5,547 nt of DNA from Candidatus Nitrosymbiomonas sp. (GTDB lineage: Bacteria > Sysuimicrobiota > Sysuimicrobiia > Sysuimicrobiales > Humicultoraceae), in NCBI GenBank assembly GCA_020724185.1, contig DYHL01000175.1:1-5547 (forward strand), written 5' to 3'. This document shows positions 1 through 4,155 of this stretch, one piece after another. The position numbers and the translations under genes were made by a program. Within the stretch, counting starts at the first letter, position 1; each line of letters opens with the position of its first letter. The notes below the pieces were generated by a model, which was not told the DNA's origin, did not search any database, and worked only from the letters and a program-made list of their open reading frames with translations.

Positions 1-1
1 G

Positions 2-157
2 AAGACCAAGGCCGAGCCTACCGCCTCTCACCTCGGCAAGTTTGAGACACTACTCGGCCTTGACTACCCGTGCAACGTGGAAGAGCTCCGAACTTGGCTG
101 CGGGGCCAGGAATCGAACCTGGATCTGCTGGGTCAAAGCCAGCTGTCTTCCCCTTAG
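2..157 (+). CDS. Doubtful partial open frame running into the antisense of tRNA-Gln
   Basis: A plus-strand frame is open from the left edge to a TAG at 155-157, giving 51 codons with mostly G or C at third positions. The first 32 residues look protein-like and include a stretch FETLLGLDYPCNVEEL, which faintly recalls small DUF2795-type domains (a conserved YP followed by a helix with EEL). Against it, the last 20 codons lie antisense to the 3' half of the tRNA-Gln gene, and antisense tRNA is a well-known source of false reading frames. No start codon is in view because the frame is cut by the window edge. It is either the tail of a convergent gene or chance, and I lean towards chance. Confidence 0.18.
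   Translation, partial: KTKAEPTASHLGKFETLLGLDYPCNVEELRTWLRGQESNLDLLGQSQLSSP
7..62. repeat. 10-bp perfect inverted repeat downstream of the tRNA
   Basis: CAAGGCCGAG at 7-16 is matched by its exact reverse complement CTCGGCCTTG at 53-62. A partial third copy, CTCGGCAAG at 32-40, sits between them, so two alternative hairpins are possible: 7-16 with 53-62, or GCCGAG at 11-16 with CTCGGC at 32-37. It lies just beyond the 3' end of the minus-strand tRNA. No run of T follows on either strand, so it is not a standard intrinsic terminator. It may act in tRNA 3' processing or termination, or be chance in GC-rich DNA. Confidence 0.3.
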
Positions 158-168
158 ACGACCCCGCA
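95..168 (-). tRNA. trnQ: tRNA-Gln (anticodon UUG), CCA encoded
   Basis: Read on the minus strand from 168, all arms fold. The acceptor TGCGGGG pairs perfectly with CCCCGCA. The D stem is GTCT/AGAC around a loop containing GGGG. The anticodon stem GCTGG/CCAGC encloses the loop CTTTGAC, giving anticodon TTG, which reads CAA (Gln). The variable loop is 4 nt, and the T stem CCAGG/CCTGG encloses TTCGATT. The discriminator is G, followed by an encoded CCA at 95-97. The U at position 1 and the G discriminator suit glutamine tRNAs. It is the last gene on the minus strand in view, 206 nt after ridA. No convincing promoter was found in that gap, so it may have its own weak promoter or be processed from the ridA transcript. 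Confidence 0.96.
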
Positions 169-284
169 GTGCTTTGCGAGCGCCTGAATCCACCCGGCGA
201 TGCGATGATTCAGCAGAGTACTCCGCCGGACGGTCATTCCAATAGTACCATAGTAGAACACGCCAACATTCTTCCTCGGGCTTG

Positions 285-353
285 CTCACACAAAGGCCGA
301 CCCCGCGGATGAATGGACTCCTCCACCCGCGTGATCGGCCAAAGATGTGTGAG
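285..353 (-). repeat. Large imperfect hairpin between ridA and tRNA-Gln
   Basis: Three collinear inverted segments form one long stem: CTCACACA (285-292) with TGTGTGAG (346-353), GGCCGA (295-300) with TCGGCC (335-340), and CGCGG (304-308) with CCGCG (327-331). That is 19 pairs in all, broken by small internal loops, with a terminal loop of about 18 nt. It begins about 20 nt after the ridA stop codon on the minus strand. No T-run follows, so it is not a textbook intrinsic terminator. It could stabilise the 3' end of the ridA mRNA, help end transcription before the tRNA, or be a remnant of a small mobile repeat. The structure is seen directly; the role is not known. Confidence 0.45.
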
Positions 354-374
354 TCTACAGCAGGCGAAGCCCTC

Positions 375-755
375 CTACGCCAGCGCGATCGCCTCGATCT
401 CCACCAACGCGTCCCGCGGCAGCTTGGCCACCGCCACGGTCGAACGGGCCGGCGGCGACTCCCGGAAGAAGCTGGCATATTCCTCGTTCATGGGCCCGAA
501 GTCGTTCATGTCCTTGAGAAAGACCGTGGTCTTGACGACACGGTCGGGTGACGACCCGGCCGCCTCCAGGACCGCCGAGAGGTTCTGGAGCGCCCTGCGG
601 GTCTGGGCCTTGATGTCGCCGCCCAGGAACTGCCCGGTCGCGGGGTCGAGCGCGACCTGGCCTGATAGGTAGAGCATTCCAGAAACCCGAATTGCCTGCG
701 AGTACGGACCGATGGGCATTGGTGCGCCGTCAGTGCGGATGACTTCCTTGGGCAT
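375..755 (-). CDS. ridA: RidA family enamine/imine deaminase
   Basis: The product is 126 aa, the normal length for the YjgF/YER057c/UK114 family. RidA is a cytosolic trimer that hydrolyses reactive enamines and imines, chiefly 2-aminoacrylate released by PLP enzymes acting on serine, cysteine and related amino acids. Family landmarks are all visible: GPYSQA near residue 17, LYLSGQVALDP around 28-38, an NLSAVLEAAG helix, ARSTV with the substrate-binding arginine near residue 103, and VEIEAIA near the C-terminus with the glutamate that activates water. It should therefore be active. The ATG at 755 is preceded by a perfect Shine-Dalgarno AGGAGG (761-766) with 5 nt spacing. It lies 73 nt after the anti-sigma gene, so it may be the end of that operon or have its own promoter. 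A RidA beside a serine/cysteine-type metabolic cluster fits protection from 2-aminoacrylate, though that link is inference. Confidence 0.95.
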   Translation of the reverse strand: MPKEVIRTDGAPMPIGPYSQAIRVSGMLYLSGQVALDPATGQFLGGDIKAQTRRALQNLSAVLEAAGSSPDRVVKTTVFLKDMNDFGPMNEEYASFFRESPPARSTVAVAKLPRDALVEIEAIALA

Positions 756-769
756 GGAACCCTCCTGAA

Positions 770-822
770 TGTGGGGATCGTCTAGCCGGGTGTTCGAGAG
801 ACCGGGTGCGATTCCCTGGCAG
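770..822 (+). other. tRNA-like relic lacking an anticodon arm
   Basis: The short gap between the anti-sigma stop and the ridA ribosome binding site reads like a shrunken tRNA on the plus strand. It opens TGTGGGGATCGTCTA, close to the TGCGGGG-TCGTCTA start of the tRNA-Gln in this window. It ends with a T-arm-like GGGTGCGATTCCC followed by TGGC. The shared blocks TCGTCTA (778-784) and CGATTCC (809-815) are 31 nt apart here and 46 nt apart in tRNA-Gln, so about one anticodon arm is missing. A 7-bp direct repeat CCGGGTG occurs at 786-792 and 802-808. It cannot be a working tRNA. It may be a decayed tRNA fragment, an integration scar, or a coincidence. Confidence 0.3.
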
Positions 823-828
823 CGACGC

Positions 829-1065
829 CTACTGGGAGCCGCTCAAGAGGCGGTCGAGCGCGGCGCGCAGCGCGAGCGGGGCCCGCTCGCCCCGGCACTT
901 CACCTGAATCACCGCCCGCAGCCGCCGCTCGAAATCGGCGTGGTTGCGGCAGTGCAGGCAGGCCTCGATGTGCGCCTCCAGCTCGCGGCACATCGCCTCA
1001 TCGGCCTCACCGTCCAGGAAGATCCAGAGGCGCTCCAGGACCACGTTGCAGTCTACTTCGCTCAT
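829..1065 (-). CDS. RsrA-like zinc-binding anti-sigma factor
   Basis: The product is 78 aa and matches the ZAS (zinc anti-sigma) family, which holds ECF sigma factors inactive and releases them when thiols are oxidised. The ligand pattern is clear: C6, then H32-x3-C36-x2-C39 in HIEACLHC. The C6 to H32 distance of 26 residues equals that of C11 to H37 in Streptomyces RsrA, as I recall its numbering. A further cysteine, C57, sits where RsrA has its second C-terminal cysteine, and RsrA's adjacent first one is replaced by K56. A lone C26 is extra. I chose the ATG at 1065 because it overlaps the sigma stop codon as ATGA, indicating translational coupling. The longer frame up to 1131 would add residues that lie inside the sigma gene. 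The stop is TAG at 829-831. Target sigma: the adjacent upstream gene. Confidence 0.9.
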   Translation of the reverse strand: MSEVDCNVVLERLWIFLDGEADEAMCRELEAHIEACLHCRNHADFERRLRAVIQVKCRGERAPLALRAALDRLLSGSQ

Positions 1066-1702
1066 GGCGGCACCTGAGATGGCGAGCCGGCCTCGTCGCG
1101 CGCATACCCGGCCCTGCGTGCATAATCCCACAGCAACCGCTGCAGGTGGCGGCGTCCCCTGTATAGACGCGACATCACGGTACCGACCGGTATGCCCAGG
1201 ATCTCCGCGATCTCCTTGTAGGAAAACTCTTCCAGATCGGCCAGGATCACCGCGGCCCGAAACGGCTCAGGAACCTGCTCCAGGGCATCCTTTACGTCGG
1301 CGTCCATTACGTGCGAGAGCAGGATCTCCTCGGGGTCGCCCGCCTTGCGGTACTCCTCACTTTCCTGTGCCTTGGCGTACAGGTAGAAGTCGCCGATGTC
1401 GTCCTGGTCCACCTCCTCGGGCAGGCGCGAGGACCGGCGTAGCCGTCTATGTACGCGTTCATCAGGATCTTGTAGAGCCAGGCGCGGGCGTTGGTGCCAT
1501 CCTGGAAGGTGCGGAACGAGCGCCAGGCCTTCAAGAAGGTGTCCTGCACCAGGTCCTCGGCGGCGGTGCGGTTGCGCGTCAGCCGCAGCGCGGAACTGTA
1601 CAGACCGTCGAGATGCCCGCCCACGAGCGCCTCGAACCGCGCGCGGTCCTCGTCCGACACCGCCACGTGAGGAGGATCAGGAGTCACAAGTACGGCACCC
1701 AT
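1062..1702 (-). pseudogene. SigR/SigH-like ECF sigma factor, interrupted by a 1-nt frameshift
   Basis: Two frames together encode one ECF sigma factor of 213 aa. The first, from ATG 1702, carries region 2 (residues about 23-88, with AAEDLVQDTFLKAWRSF and AWLYKILMNAYIDGY). The second, ending at TGA 1062-1064, carries region 4 (about 135-195, with EFSYKEIAEILGIPVGTVMSRLYRGRR, whose wording is close to actinobacterial SigR/SigH). The frames join near 1439 if one C is added, so that TAC GCC GG becomes TAC CGC CGG and reads YRRSSRLPEEV, as expected for the linker. As given, translation runs out of frame and stops at 1307, yielding only region 2. The start ATG has a GGAGG Shine-Dalgarno and overlaps the rrf2-like gene by 26 nt. 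The intact anti-sigma partner, coupling and promoter favour a sequencing error or a very recent mutation over old decay. Confidence 0.88.
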
Positions 1703-2147
1703 CGGCTCCCTCCGGGTAACGGAGGGGCGTTGTCGAACATTCCCTGCCCGCCCGCAGATCCGCCAGGGTCAACCGATCCAGCACGCCCTCTGCGGCGCCC
1801 CGCACCGCGCGCCAGAGGGGCTGCAGGCCGCAATCAGAAGCATACTCGCAATCAGGGGCATCTTCCTCCACGCACCACCACGGTGCCGTGGGTCCTTCCA
1901 GGACCGCGAACACCTCCCGCAGGCCGATCTGCTCCGGCGGGCGTGATAGCGCGTGACCGCCGGAGGGCCCCCGCTTGCTTACGACCAACCCTGCGGCGCG
2001 CAGGGCCGTCATCAGTTGGTGGAGATAGGGCTCGGGCAGTCTCTGCCGCTTCGCGATGTCCTGGCTGTGAACCGGACCCCGGCCGTAGTGGGCGGCCAAC
2101 TCGATGAGGGCCCGGATGCCGTACTCAGCCCGCGCGGAGACCTTCAC
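1677..2147 (-). CDS. Rrf2 family regulator with probable Fe-S cluster cysteines
   Basis: The product is 156 aa, typical for Rrf2 proteins (IscR, NsrR, CymR, RirA). The N-terminal winged helix-turn-helix spans roughly residues 1-75: MKVSARAEYGIRALIELA, the recognition region QDIAKRQRLPEPYLHQLMTALRAAGLV, and the wing KRGPSGGHALSRPPEQI. Three cysteines follow, C92-x7-C100-x5-C106, at the position where IscR holds its [2Fe-2S] cluster (C92, C98, C104). This suggests a redox or Fe-S sensor; CymR-type regulators of cysteine metabolism lack this triad. Three more cysteines lie near the C-terminus (C137 and a C151-x2-C154 pair), which is unusual. The start is a GTG that overlaps the TGA of the JAMM peptidase gene as GTGA, so the two are translationally coupled. 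Its 3' end overlaps the sigma start and contains the sigma promoter. Its likely targets are this operon or Fe-S, iron or sulfur genes; that is inference. Confidence 0.93.
   Translation of the reverse strand: MKVSARAEYGIRALIELAAHYGRGPVHSQDIAKRQRLPEPYLHQLMTALRAAGLVVSKRGPSGGHALSRPPEQIGLREVFAVLEGPTAPWWCVEEDAPDCEYASDCGLQPLWRAVRGAAEGVLDRLTLADLRAGRECSTTPLRYPEGADGCRTCDS
1718..1744 (-). promoter_or_regulatory. SigR/SigH-type ECF promoter for the sigma-anti-sigma pair
   Basis: On the minus strand GGGAAT (1744-1739) is followed by an 18-nt spacer and then GTT (1720-1718). This is the consensus recognised by Streptomyces SigR and mycobacterial SigH (GGGAAT, about 18 nt, GTT). The element sits within the last codons of the Rrf2 gene and ends 15 nt before the sigma ATG at 1702, so the sigma gene probably activates its own transcription. 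A start point about 7 nt after GTT would leave a very short leader that cuts into the Shine-Dalgarno, so a downstream GTG start (1687, 1666 or 1660) might be used from this promoter. Confidence 0.65.
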
Positions 2148-2560
2148 ACCGCCACCGCCAGTTCCTCTTCGGTGATGACGCCGCCCTGTATCCTGAACGC
2201 GCGCACCTCTACTTCGGCCGCCGGCGCGTCCGCCGAGCGGAGCGACACTATGAGATACGCCGTCTCGGGGTAGAAGGCCTGCGCGACGTCGGTCTGGGAG
2301 GGGTAGGCCGGTGAGCGCGGATGCGAATGGTAGATGCCCAGCAGCTCCATCTCCATCGCGTCCAGCTCCTTGAAGAACCGGATCTGCTCGTGGGGATCAA
2401 GGCGGTAGGTGAAGGGACTGCGCTCCACGTTCGTGCCCCAAAACACCCGCTCAACCCGGCCGCCCCTACCCGCGACCAGACCGCAGCACTCGTTGGGGAA
2501 CTGCTGGCGCGAGTGGTACGCGATCTCCGCCGCCTGTGCCAGGCTGATCCTCAAAGCCAT
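2144..2560 (-). CDS. JAMM/M67 metallopeptidase, Mec-like
   Basis: The product is 138 aa, a stand-alone JAB1/MPN/Mov34 domain. The zinc-site motif is complete: E24 in PNECCGLV, then H78-S-H80-P and S88-x2-D91 in GIYHSHPRSPAYPSQTD. It is therefore expected to be an active zinc isopeptidase. Bacterial members of this size include Mec of M. tuberculosis, which frees cysteine from the sulfur carrier CysO, and others that trim ThiS/MoaD-like carriers or ubiquitin-like proteins. I chose the ATG at 2560 because the homologous region starts at once (MALRISLAQAAEI); the longer frame to 2668 would run back into the preceding gene with non-homologous residues. The Shine-Dalgarno is weak. It lies 31 nt after the SerK/SbnI-like gene and overlaps the Rrf2 gene by 4 nt. 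No sulfur-carrier gene is in the window, so the substrate is unproven. Confidence 0.9.
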   Translation of the reverse strand: MALRISLAQAAEIAYHSRQQFPNECCGLVAGRGGRVERVFWGTNVERSPFTYRLDPHEQIRFFKELDAMEMELLGIYHSHPRSPAYPSQTDVAQAFYPETAYLIVSLRSADAPAAEVEVRAFRIQGGVITEEELAVAV

Positions 2561-2591
2561 GGGCAGTCCGTGGCCACCCCAACCGGCGCGG

Positions 2592-3440
2592 TCACTCGTC
2601 GTAGAGGACCGTGGGCTCGGGGTAGTGACGCACGCGCTGCTCCAGGAGCCGGACGCGAACGAGGGCATCGAGCCGGGCCTGCTTTTCGGCAGCGGGCTCC
2701 TCGGCGCGCAGCAACGCGAGGTCGAGGTTCACCCGCAGCGCGCGCTGCGGGATCACGTGGCGGCTTATGCCGGTGGGGAGCTTGACCGAAAGGTGGGCGA
2801 TGGCGCTAATGTCCTGCTTGGTGAAGCGCGGGAAGAGTACCAGCGCCGCTGCCCGGCCGTACTCGCGGGCGAGGTCACCCAGGCGCGAGTCCAAGACGCG
2901 GAAGATCGGCACGCGCCCCCGGTAGCGGACAACCACCTCTCCCAGCGCCCTGATCCGTTCGGCCAACCCAGGCCCCGAGGAGAGACCGAAGGCGCCGTCC
3001 GCGCCCAGGACGCCGCAGGCCAGACTGCCGTCCTCGAGCCCGGCGCGCATGGCCTCTTCCGGCATCGGTCGCCAGACATGAGAGGGCAACCCCTCACTCC
3101 TTATCAACACGCCGTCGTCCTGGAGCAGGTGCGCCCAGACATCGAGGGTAACGGCGGGATCGGCGTAGTCCACTACCTGGACGAGCTGGTCGGGAAACTC
3201 GGCCTGCCGGAGCGCGGTTACCCGATTGGCTCCGTCAAGAACGACGTAGTCCCCCCCGTCCAGTTGCGCGACAATCGGCGGGTTGCGCAGCACGCCATCG
3301 GCGAGCAGCACGCGCGCCAGCCGCTCTACGCGGCCGGGGTCGCACTCCTCGTGCAGCAGCAGTGACGCCGAGGGAACAATGCGCAGGTCGGGCAACGCGG
3401 GATGCGGAGAGTCCGCAGACGGCCTGGAGGCGCTTAACAT
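2592..3440 (-). CDS. ParB/Srx-fold protein resembling free-serine kinases SerK and SbnI
   Basis: The product is 282 aa. The N-terminal part (about 18-105) has the ParB/sulfiredoxin layout: LRIVPSASLLLHEE, PPIVAQLDGGDYVVLDGANRVTAL, then VTLDVWAHLL. The C-terminal part (about 200-282) is unlike chromosome-partition ParB and resembles my memory of staphylococcal SbnI: FTKQDISAIAHLSVKLPTGISRH, a sheet ending in LDLALL, and a final helix. SerK and SbnI phosphorylate free L-serine to O-phospho-L-serine. E31 (in HEE), D69 (in DGANR), W102 and R227 are candidate active-site residues by position. The family usually has His after DG-x; here it is N72, so activity is not assured. A helix-turn-helix is not evident. 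The ATG at 3440 has AGGA with 7 nt spacing and lies 9 nt after lipB. It could instead be a ParB-like regulator, as SbnI was first described. Confidence 0.75.
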   Translation of the reverse strand: MLSASRPSADSPHPALPDLRIVPSASLLLHEECDPGRVERLARVLLADGVLRNPPIVAQLDGGDYVVLDGANRVTALRQAEFPDQLVQVVDYADPAVTLDVWAHLLQDDGVLIRSEGLPSHVWRPMPEEAMRAGLEDGSLACGVLGADGAFGLSSGPGLAERIRALGEVVVRYRGRVPIFRVLDSRLGDLAREYGRAAALVLFPRFTKQDISAIAHLSVKLPTGISRHVIPQRALRVNLDLALLRAEEPAAEKQARLDALVRVRLLEQRVRHYPEPTVLYDE

Positions 3441-3449
3441 GGTACGATC

Positions 3450-4145
3450 CTACACCAGAGCGAGGGTTGCTTCCAGTTCCAACATCGTGACCGGGTCGAG
3501 TTCGATGCCGAATGCCCGGCTGAACTGCTCTGGATAGGCCTGGCGCACCTCGACGGTTTCCACCGGGTGCCCCAGGACCGCGCTCATAGAGGTCACAGGG
3601 CGGTCCAGTCCGCACGGGTTGATCAGCGAGAACGCGTCGAGCGCGGTGGTCACGTTGATGGCGAACCCGTGCATTGTAACCCCTCGCTTGACCGCCACGC
3701 CCACGGAGCAGATCTTGGCGCCCCCGACCCATACGCCGGGATACCCTTTCTCCCGGACCGCCGCGATGCCGAAACGCTCCAGCGTTTGGATCAGAGACTC
3801 CTCCATCGTCCTCATGTATCGAACGACGTCCCTGCCCATCGCCCCGAGATCCACAATCGGATAGCCCACAAGCTGCCCGGGACCGTGGTACGTCGCGCTG
3901 CCGCCGCGCTCTACCCGAAACAACTCAATGCCCGCCGACGCCAGCTCCTCGCGCGTTGCGCGGAGGTGCTCCGATTTGCCGCTGCGGCCGACGGTTACCA
4001 CGGGCAGGTGCTCCAACAACATCAGCACGTCCGGGATCTCGCCGCGCTGGCGCGCGTCCACCAGGTCTCTCTGCAACGCCCATGCCTCGGCATACGGAAC
4101 CGGACCGTCCCGCAGATCCAGCAACCACCCCTGCGCGTCGGCCAC
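3450..4145 (-). CDS. lipB: Lipoyl(octanoyl) transferase LipB
   Basis: The product is 231 aa, normal for LipB. It moves the octanoyl group from octanoyl-ACP to a lysine of lipoyl domains (2-oxoacid dehydrogenases, GcvH) in the cytosol. LipA then inserts two sulfurs. Family motifs are intact: RGGSATYHGPGQLVGYPI at 80-97 with H87, the catalytic lysine K144 in GGAKICSVGV, HGFAINV at 159-165, and the acyl-accepting cysteine C178 in NPCGLDRPVTSM. The start is GTG at 4145, 10 nt after the ATPase stop; the GAGGGA overlapping that stop codon serves as Shine-Dalgarno. Tight spacing on both sides places it in the same operon as the transporter and the SerK/SbnI-like gene. LipA is not in view. A lipoate gene in a sulfur and iron-sulfur neighbourhood is suggestive, but LipB is housekeeping and may simply be a passenger. 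Confidence 0.97.
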   Translation of the reverse strand: MADAQGWLLDLRDGPVPYAEAWALQRDLVDARQRGEIPDVLMLLEHLPVVTVGRSGKSEHLRATREELASAGIELFRVERGGSATYHGPGQLVGYPIVDLGAMGRDVVRYMRTMEESLIQTLERFGIAAVREKGYPGVWVGGAKICSVGVAVKRGVTMHGFAINVTTALDAFSLINPCGLDRPVTSMSAVLGHPVETVEVRQAYPEQFSRAFGIELDPVTMLELEATLALV

Positions 4146-4155
4146 GGGCGGTCCC

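Noticed and set aside
239..270. A promoter for tRNA-Gln around the repeated TACTAT (minus strand; ATAGTA at 242-247 and 250-255)
   Set aside because: TACTAT is a fair -10, but the TTGGCG candidate -35 is only 13 nt from the nearer usable copy or less, and other pairings match poorly, so no promoter is called.
50..478. Long minus-strand open frame of 142 aa
   Set aside because: It crosses the tRNA and the end of ridA in another frame, and its Arg/Ser-rich composition is that of a shadow frame in GC-rich DNA.
793..816. GGGAAT on the minus strand upstream of ridA as a second SigR-type promoter
   Set aside because: No GTT occurs 16-19 nt downstream (the triplets there are AAC, ACA, CAC and ACC), and the GGGAAT is explained as the complement of a T-arm-like sequence.
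1425..1450. Programmed ribosomal frameshifting in the sigma gene
   Set aside because: A -1 shift would be needed at TAC GCC, but there is no slippery heptamer and no obvious downstream pseudoknot; a one-base deletion is simpler.
944..2107. Long plus-strand open frame of 387 aa opposite the sigma and Rrf2 genes
   Set aside because: It is antisense to three recognised genes, rich in Pro, Arg and Ala, with no domain; typical of high-GC antisense frames.
2561..2668. N-terminal extension of the JAMM peptidase to 2668
   Set aside because: The added 36 residues lie mostly inside the upstream gene in another frame and are not part of the JAMM fold.
2592..3440. Chromosome-partition protein ParB
   Set aside because: There is no central helix-turn-helix, no GERR-type CTP-binding motif and no ParA neighbour; the C-terminal half fits SbnI/SerK better.
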